From Xestospongia muta (Eukaryota; Porifera; Demospongiae; Haplosclerida; Petrosiidae), in contig OY848918.1 of the NCBI GenBank assembly GCA_963693285.1, positions 248,001 through 312,000 of the forward strand: a stretch of 64,000 nucleotides of DNA, read 5' to 3'. This document shows, in pieces, positions 42,689-52,891 of the stretch. The translations under genes and the position numbers were made by a program. The notes beneath the pieces are model-generated. The model was not told the DNA's origin, ran no database searches, and saw only the letters and a program-made list of their open reading frames with translations. Numbering within the stretch: position 1 is the stretch's first letter; each line of letters begins with the position of its first letter.

Positions 42689-43274
42689 CACACACACACA
42701 AACTAGCGAAATTTTGCTCTATCATTTAAATTAATTGCTTCACGTCTCTACTAAGCTCCTGAAATCTCTAGTTTTGTTTCAGATGTATTTATAAACCAAT
42801 ACACAGTCTCTATAACACTATAATATAACATGTTACAATACACAGTCTCTATAACACTATAATATAACATGTTACAATACAGTCTCTATAACACTATAAT
42901 ATACCATGTTACAATACACAGTCTCTATAACACTATAATATAACATGTTACAATACACAGTCTCTATAACACTATAATATAACATGTTACAATACATAGT
43001 CTCTATAACACTATAATATAACATGTTACAATACACAGTCTCTATAACACTATAATATAACATGTTACAATACACAGTCTCTATAACACTATAATATAAC
43101 ATGTTACAATATATACTCTTTGTAGACTGAAAAAAACATCTAGAGTGTATCTTGTGTTATTTCTAGATCAACTATTACAACTAATACAATTATTACAACC
43201 AATAACAGGTACTTACCAACTACTGAAGTTACTGCAGTTAATAACAAGACTGTACAGAACAATGATTGTAACAT
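36513..43274 (-). CDS. Ig-cluster gene H: nine-domain type I membrane protein (T1-T2-T3-T4-T5-T8-T3-T4-T5)
   Basis: Fourteen exons (43217-43274, 40828-41118, 40622-40776, 40443-40572, 40084-40383, 39751-40035, 39430-39702, 38992-39285, 37740-38039, 37409-37693, 37088-37360, 36822-36944, 36675-36774, 36513-36573) give 975 aa. The block T3-T4-T5 is present twice, separated by a single T8. T2 differs from other copies at its exon junction (T2a 6 nt shorter, T2b 6 nt longer) but stays in frame. Stalk of 40 residues, TM helix, tail KxGFIPLSRNDEDEAIGITN-like. The first intron is 2.1 kb (41119-43216) and holds a CA microsatellite, a 39-bp tandem repeat and a foldback element. The tail/TM intron is rich in ATT repeats (36600-36670). 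Confidence 0.85.
38106..38160. other. G/C-run hairpin in gene H T8-T3 intron
   Basis: GGGGGGCTTGGGGGCC followed by GAAGCCCCCCC can fold back on itself. The sequence to about 38520 is not shared with the equivalent introns of D and I, so it may be part of an insertion. No ends could be defined. Confidence 0.35.
38757..38991. repeat. CCATATATGG palindrome array at T8 donor, gene H (6 units)
   Basis: Six units of about 37 bp; five carry CCATATATGG and one CAATATATGG. The array adjoins the T8 donor at 38992. Confidence 0.85.
41347..41486. mobile_element. 140-bp foldback element in gene H intron 1
   Basis: Arms of about 30-35 bp: GTGAAAGGACATTTCAGACT at the left and its near-complement AGTCTGAAATGTTCTTTCAC at the right. 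It resembles a small MITE, but no convincing target duplication directly abuts it. A second copy is at 50215-50354 in the homologous intron of gene I, so it predates that duplication. Confidence 0.55.
42619..42701. repeat. CA microsatellite in gene H intron 1
   Basis: About forty CA dinucleotides with one interruption. The matching site in gene I (near 52350) has only a short CACACACACA, so the expansion is specific to this copy. Confidence 0.95.
42803..43110. repeat. 39-bp tandem repeat in gene H intron 1
   Basis: About eight near-perfect copies of a unit that includes CAGTCTCTATAACACTATAA and TATAACATGTTACAATACA. Gene I has a single copy at about 52459-52497. Confidence 0.95.
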
Positions 43275-43494
43275 TTTGTCCTAAATAATGTAAAATATAA
43301 CTATTTTAATATTAACATCAACTTACAAACTAACAAGAAGAGGTCAGCAAGCAACCTTCTCTCTAAGTGAACTCTTCAACTACACCCTGTTGAGTTACTG
43401 AACACATGCATCACACATGTTTTTGATAATATAATAATAAGAATAGTAAATTGTATTACTGATTTTCAATAACAAAATCAATGAATATAATTAA

Positions 43495-43752
43495 TTACTC
43501 AGTATCACTACTATTATCTGATGATAGCCATTGTCCACCCCTTGTTGGTTGAAAGGTATAATCTGATGTTAATGGTGGAGTTACTCATGTCCCTAATGCC
43601 ACTAGAGGTATTTCCACTTCATCACAGCTACTAATATCACTGTTAATGTGTTATATCATCAACATCTTTATGAACTGTAGAGGGTAAAAATGGTAGCTCT
43701 CCCTCTAATAAACTGTCATTATCAACGTCTATAGATTGATTAAATCATTATG
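43495..43752 (-). pseudogene. NFRKB 3'-end relic upstream of gene H (best preserved)
   Basis: Near-collinear copy of 52892-53140, from the terminal SSDTE-coding region through the ELPFLP region to about GATTGATT. Point changes and indels break the frame. The homology stops inside the NFRKB exon, which marks the old duplication breakpoint. Confidence 0.9.
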
Positions 43753-43924
43753 CACATGATTACAGGAGCTTACTCAATAACTAGCCCAGTTTACATATGA
43801 TCACAATATAAGATTTATTAATTCATTGATATCAAAGACTATTGTTCATATAACAAACAGCTAATCAAATCAACAATGTATTACAACTATTTAAAGCGTT
43901 TGTTAATTAAGCACATGTTATTTG

Positions 43925-44007
43925 TTAACTGTTAATTGGCTCATCGTCATCATTCCTGCTCAGAGGTATAAACCCAGGCCTATAAATAAAGATAATTAAT
44001 TTATTTA

Positions 44008-44041
<34 letters not shown>

Positions 44042-47000
44042 TATTATATTATTATTATTATTATTATTATTATTCATACCTAGCAGCTCGTCTCTTCCTC
44101 CAGCAATAAAACAAAACTCCAAATATAATAACAAGTACAATAACAAACAATGGTACTAGAACACCAGCAATTATAGCTCCAACTAGTTGATATAATTAAA
44201 ATAATAACTATTGTAATAAAGGGGACTTACCATGAGATTTTTTAGAATTATGAGTTGTAGGAGTTGGAGAAGGTGTAGAACTTGCATATGGTAGAGTGAT
44301 AGTTTTGTTCATAACACTACAGTCACCTAGATTATTAGCAGCATATATCTTTAATACATGTTCACCTCCTCCCAAATCAACTACAGTTGCATTAATCAAG
44401 TTATCTGCTTTATGCTCAGCTCCATTGATGAGAGGATGAGATAATGTCACTGTAATATTACGATCGTTATTTATACCCTATAAAAACATGTTGCCATGAC
44501 AACCTATATGTCCTCAATAATACCTTCATGTAAAACATGACAGTTCTAGCAGGAGCTAAGCTAGTGTCAGTGATTATCATTGATAAATATAATGTCATTT
44601 GATCACCAGAACCTGTTGTAGTTTGATTCACATTAACTTTAACTCCATCGGGTGGACCTATGTATATGATATGACCATATATGGTATAGAGTCATGATAT
44701 GACCATATATGGAATATAGTTAATATAATACACAATATGACCATATATGGTGTATAGTTAATATAATACGTGATATGACCATATATGGTATATAGTTAAT
44801 ATAATACCTCCAACAAATGTTTGGTAGACAATTTGAGATGATGTATTTCCATTAAATCCAAAACAAGTATAGTTCTCATGATTTTCCTGACTAGCATTAT
44901 TTATAACAATCTCAAGAGAATGAGTTCCATTTTTCTTAATACTCCAATTAGATCCATTATCATGAGATGGATGTGACACATTAAGTATTATAACTGGAGG
45001 ATTAGAGTCTATTACAATACAACTCAATATATTACCACTGGAACCAGTTTTAAATTCAGTCCATACTGTACTATTAGTGTGCTCTTTAAAGATTGGTCCA
45101 TCTATAGACAAATGGAGCAAATAAATAGATACATGATTACTAAAATATGTGAATAATGTAATAAACTGCTATATACTAGAGATACTATCATAATACCACA
45201 TTAAACAAGTTTATAAAACAGGTTTGACTACTTACAATAGACATCCATTTCAATCATACCCTCTCCACTACCCTCAGTATTATTAGCATTAACTGTATAG
45301 TTCCCAATATCATCTTGTGTCACAGGTGTAAACTGTATGGCTGTAGCATTAATTAAATGAATACGACTAGTATTAGATAGGGGCTTCCCTTCAAATTCCC
45401 AAGTAAATAAAGTGACTGGAGGATTAGCTCTCATATCAGCTATCATCAGGGTAACATTACTGCCATTGTAGAAGACAGTCTCTTTAGACTCAGAATATAT
45501 TGGAGGATCTATAATAGATATATTATAATGATATTAGTTCAATATAAATAACTTACATAATACAGACATTGGGAGTATTGATGACTTCCATGTATCATTA
45601 ACAATACATACAAAAGTTGTATCATCATCAAGATATGTTGTATCAATAAATGTAAAGTTCTCACTATTATCTTCATTTATTCCAGCTATTAGTCGACTGT
45701 ATTTATCACCAGTAGTTGAGTTATCAATAGATATATTAAATATGACATTCATGTCAGTTGAAGCAGAACATGTAAATGTGAAGTTATCATATTCTTTAAC
45801 AGTATCAGAGGTAGCATTAATATAGACATCAACATTAAATCCTACAATATTACAATGATATATTATGTAATGTAAACTACAGTCCTTACCATCAATGTAG
45901 TGTGTTGAACTGAATACAGTGACATTACCAATCATATTGACAGCAGTTAGTGTTAGAGTATATATCCCTGATGTTACATATATGAGATCAATGTTAACAA
46001 GTTCAGGATATGTTAAATGTTGAACTGGTATTGTATTAAATGATACAAGTTTATCTTGTATAATACCAGGTAATGATACAATCACTCCAGTAGCTGGAGC
46101 ATCACTATTGTCATTGAAGTCACAATACAGTATGAATGTATGACCAACTGAAGTGTTATCACAGGATGCAACAAAGTGATTAGGAACTCCTAATGGACAG
46201 ATAGATAAACATAATGGATGTATAAAATTGTTCAATTACTAAAGACTAAATGACTAAATGAATGCATAGAATTTTTACGTGAATTTACTAGATTAAGGTA
46301 TGAATAGAATGGTTTAGTGAAAGAATTGATGACTACAGAATAATAGTTAATATATGTCCATATATGGTATACAACCATATATGGTATATGTTATAGCTTA
46401 TAGAATGGATAAACAGTTTATTGTAAATATAATTATTCATATTTCCTGAGGGTGGGGCCTGAAGGAAATATGAATAATTAATAAGTATATTTACAAAAAG
46501 CCACACCTATCTATGGTAGTAGTTGTTTATATCATTGAAGCCATATATGAAACATATTGTTGGGCACGAAATGATGAGTTTCTTGATAAAATGACCACAA
46601 TATGTTTTTCATTTTAATTTTTCTTTCTCTACTAATTGCTTTCATGATTACAAGATAATAAAACTTAACAAGATTTGTTTCATAGAGTCAACATAATCTT
46701 TTAGAAAAAAGAATTGAATATATGGTTATTAAATCTTAGTTAATCTTATGATGGACAATATCACAAGATCTTATATGATATGTGTGCAATGAAAACTTCC
46801 AGTCTTAAGTTGAGGCATGATCTTGCCTGAACTTACATGAGAAATAATTACTTATGTAATAACTTGATTACTTACTTGTTATCACTTATTTGAATTGGAA
46901 TCATAAAACTATCAGAGATTCTTTAAAGTTTATGTAAGATCTCAAGAAACACAGAAACAACAAGATTGTTATTGTATCTTGTAAGACTGACAAGTCTAAG

Positions 47001-50000
47001 CTGTCCAGCCATGTAACAGACAAAGTACTTTATAATACATGATATGACCATATATGGCATATAGTTAATATAATACACAATATGACCATATATGGCATAT
47101 AGTTAATATAATATGTGATATGACCATATATGGTATATAGTTAATATAATACCTCCAACAAATGTTTGGTAGACAACTTGAGATGATGTATATCCATTAG
47201 TTCCAAAACAAGTATAGTTCTCATGATTCTCCTGACTAGCATTATCTATAACAATCTCAAGAGAATGAGTTCCATTTTTCTTAACATTCCAATTAGATCC
47301 ATTATCATGAGATGGATATGATACATTAAGTGTTATAACTGGAGGATTAGAGTCTATTACAATACAACTCAATATATTACCACTGGAACCAGTTTTAAAT
47401 TCAGCCCATACTGTACTATTAGTATGCTCTTTAAAGATTGGTCCATCTATAAATAGACATATTGACACATAATTTGAATGGGCAATATAATGAGATATTT
47501 AACTTACAGTAAACCATTAGTTCTAAACTGGAGTTAGTGACATCAATACTATTTCTAACACTCACAATATAACTTCCATTATCAGTTGATTGTAATGTAT
47601 TAAATTGAAGAGCATCTCGTGTTACAGTGATACGATTATCTGATGTGATCTGTTTACCATCTTTCATCCAGACAGTAGTATAGTTAGAAGGATTAGCATT
47701 GACAGTTATTGTAAAGTTAAATGATGACCCATTATAACCAGCAGTTTCATTAGATACAGTAATGATAGGGGCATCTATAATTGAAAGGGGAAATTTATAA
47801 TTAACAATAGTACTTTACTTACACAGAACATTTAGTAGAAATGTTAAATTGTTAGCACCCACAATATTAGATACAGTTAATGTATAATTGTCAAGATCTG
47901 ATGGTTGAAGTTCTATAAACTGAATGATAGCATCATTTAATTTAATTCTCTTGTTAGATTCCAGGGGCACTCCATTTTTAGACCAATTATAACTACTAAC
48001 AGGAGGATTAGCTGTTATATTGATCACTAATGTTATGTTATCTCCTGCTAGTTTGGTGAAATTAATTACACCATCAGTGAATACTGGAGAATCTAAAGAA
48101 GTACCAGATAAAACAAGTTTATAAAACAGGTTTGACTACTTACAATAGACATCCATTTCAATCATACCCTCTCCACTACCCTCAGTGTTATTAGCAGTAA
48201 CTGTATAGTTCCCAATATCATCTTGTGTCACAGGTGTAAACTGTATGGCTGTAGCATTAATTAAATGAATACGACTAGTATTAAACAGGGGCTTCCCCTC
48301 AAACTCCCAAGTAAATGAAGTAACTGGAGGATTAGCTCTCATATCAGCTATCATCAGGGTACCATTTCTGCCATTGTAGAAGACAGTCTCTTTAGACTCA
48401 GAATATATTGGAGGATCTATAATAGATATATTATAATGATATTAGTTCAATATAAATAACTTACATAATACAGACATTGGGAGTATTGATGACTTCCATG
48501 TATGATTGATAAAAATCACATCACATTCAAAAGTTGTACCATCATCAAGATACGTTGTATCAATAAATGTAAAATTCTGACTATTATTTTTATTCATTCC
48601 AGCTATTAGTCGACTGTGTTTATCACCAGTAGTTGAGTTATCAATAGATATATTAAATATGACATTTGTATCAGTTAAAGCAGAACATGTAAATGTGAAG
48701 TTATCATATTCTTTAACAGTATCAGAGGTAGCATTAATATAGACATCAACATTAAATCCTACAATATTACAATGATATATTATCTAGTAACTACATTCAC
48801 TTACTATTGATGTGAAATGATGAGTTGAATACAATGATATTATCAATCTGATTGACAGCAATTAGTGTTAGAGTATATATCCCTGATGTTACATATGTGA
48901 GATCAATGTTAACAAGTTCAGGATATGTTAAATTTTGAACTGGTATTGTATCAAATGATACAAGTTTATCTTGTATAATACCAGGTAATGATACAATCAT
49001 TCCAGTAGCTGGATTATCGCTATCATCACTGAAGTTACAGTTAATTGAGAATGTTGGACCGAGTCTATTATTTTTACATGCAACATGGAAATCATCAGGA
49101 ACTTCTATTGACCAGAAAAAATACAATGGATCCATAAAATATGAGATAGATGCATAGAATAATTTATGGATGTATAGAATGGTTTAATGGATGTATACAT
49201 AGGTTTGATGGATGTATAGAATGGTTTAATGGATGTATAGAATGGTTTAATGGATGTATACATAGATCATACACACTTCCAAAAAATGTCCTGTAAGTTA
49301 AATTAGTTGTTCCAACATCATTAGTAGCAGAGAATGTATAGTTACCACGGTTACTGACAACTGGTGACACGAAATAAATGTACCAAGATTTATCTTTAGT
49401 ATTATACTAGAGAGAGAGAGAGAGAAAATTATGTACAAAGAGAAAATGATATACAATAAATTTCATAATTAGTAGGGACATACTTCATATTCAACATCGC
49501 TAGTGTTCGTTGAATCATTTGTGATAATAAATGAGATGTTTGGTGGATTAGCCCCAGATGGTGTCGCTACAATTTGAGCTCTATATATAGTTACGAACTC
49601 CTTCAATATTGTCACATTATTGCCTTCTTCAAACTTTGGAGGATCTACAATAACAACATCAATGATAACAACATTATTATAATATAGTATCTTACAGTAA
49701 ACTTGTAATGTGAAGATAGTAGACTTATATGTCATATTGCCATTAATACCCATACACATAAATGTTGTCCCATTATCTGATGCTACAGTATTAGTAAAAG
49801 TATAGTTAGTAGCATTGGTGTTAGGATTAGGTGATGTTTTTATACGAGCATATTTTGGTCCAGTGGTAGCCCCATCAATGATGATAGACATTGTGACATT
49901 AGTTGTAGCATTACATGTGAAGATAAAGTCTTCATTCTCCATTGCTACACGACTGGTTGGTATGATAGTCACATTGACATTGGTACCTAATGGACAATAA

Positions 50001-52661
50001 TGTTAACAGATGTATATTGATAATAGTGTTGTTGATGTTGTTCTGTTAGCAGTATGTTCACTATAGGATATGACACTATAGCATTATGTATAATGTAGTG
50101 ATGTACTATCACATAATACACCCATTATGAGGTAATAATAAATTATCAATCTTCCTTTAAAAAATGTAACAATTAGTAATTTGTTGAAAAGTCTTAGGCG
50201 AAGGGGTAATAGATGTGAAAGGACATTTCAGACTTTATATTTGTCCTTAGATATATTTTGATTGGTTGTTGTATTGTATATATAGCTTGGTTTTGTTTAT
50301 TGATTTTTAGTATTGGTTGTCCAGACAAATATAAAGTCTGAAATGTTCTTTCACAATTTAATAATTTAGTTATATGTTATTGACTTGAGACATCATATCA
50401 TGTCCATATATAATTTGTACAGTTTTAATTCCACAAGTTTTACTATTGTATGTTATTAGACTAGAATGTGTATAATATATGATAATAGTAGGAGTGGACC
50501 TCTCTCTTTTTGAAGATGACTAGTACTCAATTATATAATGTTTATTTATATTTACCATATCTACAGTAAACAGACAATAAAATTATAATATATTGATCAT
50601 ACTTGTTTATTGTTATTAATTATATATCCAGTAAGCCTAAATAAACAGAGATTGTATTCTATACCATCATTAACCATATGGGGCTGTAGATATTGTAATG
50701 GCCTATCAATGTGGTATCTTAATGTTATCACAGCTGCTAATATAATGAATAGTTTAAATGGACTTATTCTATGTGTTGTTTAATAGCTAAAGAAGTTATA
50801 CAATTACATTAGTATCATCTTCTGACTAGAAGTAAAAGTGTTAAAATGAGTGTATTAATTGACTAATGTTGACAATATAAATAACTTCATAAACAAAGGA
50901 AAGAACTGTCACTAAAGATGATCTAACTAGATGACCTTTTAAAAAAATCCCTACTTAGTGGGCTATTAATGAAGTCCTAGTAATGGATTATTTAGACTGG
51001 GAAAGTGGGATTCACCTACAACTGTTATCAAATCAACGACACAGCAAATTTGATAATACAATATTACTATAGAGTGACTTACATACTTACTAACACTAGT
51101 TGACAAGTCTGAAGGTAAGGCTATTAGCAGAGAGTAGTAATGGTTTATTGTTCCATTAGGAAACTATATATATGTCATGCTTAGGAACACTTCTAACAAC
51201 CAGCAACCACAAAAAATATTTCATGAGTAACTATATATATTAATATAGTTCCTTAGTTGACTGGCTAATGAATGAGAAAGCATTTACCAAGGGGCTTATA
51301 GGTTAATTGTTGTTGAATAGCTAGAGTTATACAAGGACACTAGTATGATCTTAAGACTATAAGTGGAAGTGTAATTATTAATTATTAAAACTGTCACTAA
51401 AAATGATCTAACTAGATGACCTGTCAAAAAAATCCCTATTTAGTCGGCTATTAAAGAAGTCTTAGTAATGGATTACTTAGACTGGGAGAGTGGGATTCAC
51501 CTATAACTCTTATCAAATCAATAAATACAGGAAATTTGATTATACACTATTACTACAGTGATTTACATACTTACTACCACTAGTTGACAAGTCTGAAAGT
51601 TATGCGATCAATTGCAAGTAGTAATCCATTAGGAAATTACTCATCTCTCAAGATTAGGAATACTTCTCACAATCAGTAACTACAAAGACTGTTTCATGAG
51701 TGTATGGCATTATAATACATGTTTGTTTTATTGACTGACTAATAAGATAGTATTTAGTAAGAATAACAGTGATTATTGAAAGAAGCTATCTATGCTAATA
51801 GTTAAGAAACAACTACTCATTGACAAGAGGACATAATAACTTATTATTATCAAATTGGTGCTTTAGAATTAAGTTAGACTACACTACTATCATAGCAACT
51901 AAATTACCTGGAATAATTGTTACAACAGGATAATGTATGCTGTTGTATTAAATGTATCTCTCCTATTATAATAACATGTCAATAAGTACAAACTCACATT
52001 CTATTAACTAGTAATACATTGATATATTACAGGGTTTGCCTCGTGTAGTGATAACTTAGATATAATGTCAAATATGATTTTGATCTCTTTCTTTAGTGTG
52101 TCCAGGATAAAGTAAACATTAGTATTGTAGCATAATTTCTGTATACTTTTCCTTTTAACATAGTCTTTGATCTTATTCACTTTCATATTGTTCTAGATTT
52201 GTCTTATATACATCTTTTAATTGTTTTCGTCTGATTTTTCCTTTCTTCAAGTTTATAACATCACAAACATCAAGTAATCATTGTACACCTGTATCCCCAG
52301 GTTCCAGTAGTAAAGCAATTATTGCATTCCTAAGTATTACTGAACCACACACACACAAACTAGTGAAATTTTGCTCTATCATTCAAATTAGTTACTTCAC
52401 ATCTCTAATAATCTCCTGAAATCTCTAGTTTTGTTTTGGAAGTATTCAAAAACCAATACACAGTCTCTATAACACTATAATATAACATGTTACAATATAT
52501 ACTCTTTGTAGACTGAAAAAAGACATCTAGAGTGTATCTTGTGCTATTCCTAGATCAACTATTACAACTAATACAATTATTACAACCAATAACAGGTACT
52601 TACCAACTACTGAAGTTACTGTAGTTAATAACAAGACTGTACAGAACAATGATTGTAACAT
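43925..52661 (-). CDS. Ig-cluster gene I: largest member, thirteen-domain type I membrane protein
   Basis: Eighteen exons (52604-52661, 49696-49986, 49484-49644, 49277-49406, 48805-49104, 48465-48758, 48144-48416, 47823-48092, 47508-47774, 47153-47446, 45890-46189, 45557-45841, 45236-45508, 44808-45101, 44524-44657, 44231-44477, 44080-44182, 43925-43979) give 1342 aa. Order: T1-T2-T3-T4-T5-T6-T7-T8-T3-T4-T5-T8-T9, then TM and tail. T9b and the Ser/Thr stalk are fused in one exon (44231-44477) where gene C has an intron. The first T4 has a 9-nt in-frame insertion near its second Cys. Intron 1 (2.6 kb) is homologous to that of gene H. It is the copy nearest to intact NFRKB, whose stop is 231 bp upstream. 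Confidence 0.85.
44663..44807. repeat. CCATATATGG palindrome array at second T8 donor, gene I (4 units)
   Basis: Four CCATATATGG units of about 37 bp directly adjoining the T8 donor at 44808. Confidence 0.85.
47036..47152. repeat. CCATATATGG palindrome array at first T8 donor, gene I (3 units)
   Basis: Three CCATATATGG units of about 37 bp directly adjoining the T8 donor at 47153. Two more single copies occur near 46359-46392 in the same intron. Confidence 0.85.
49987..52603 (-). repeat. Gene I intron 1: segmental duplicate of gene H intron 1 with an internal duplication
   Basis: The block 49987 to about 51290 is near-identical to 41119 to about 42450 in gene H. Within gene I, about 50765-51290 is repeated in diverged form at about 51310-51880 (shared blocks such as GAAGTCCTAGTAATGGATTA with small changes). 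No exon was found in this 2.6-kb intron. Confidence 0.75.
50215..50354. mobile_element. 140-bp foldback element, second copy (gene I intron 1)
   Basis: Duplicate of the foldback element at 41347-41486, carried by the same segmental duplication. Arms start GTGAAAGGACATTTC and end TGTTCTTTCAC. Confidence 0.55.
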
Positions 52662-52891
52662 TTTGTCCTAAACAATGTAAAATAGAACTATTTTAATATT
52701 AACATCAACTTACAAACTAACAAGAAGATAAGGTCAGCAAGCAACCTTCTCTCTAAATGAACTCTTCAACTACCGCGTTGAGTTACTGAACACGTGCACG
52801 ACACAATCATAAAATTTTCGATGACATAATAATAATAATAATAGTAAATTAATATTAATGATTCAATAACAAAATCAATGAATATAATTAA

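Noticed and set aside
42872..43102. Repetitive open frame of YYSVIETVYC units
   Set aside because: Translation of the 39-bp intronic tandem repeat; absent as a frame in the paralogous gene I.
18771..47152. CRISPR array (regularly spaced repeats of about 37 bp)
   Set aside because: Units are contiguous without unique spacers, and the window is a spliced animal genome.
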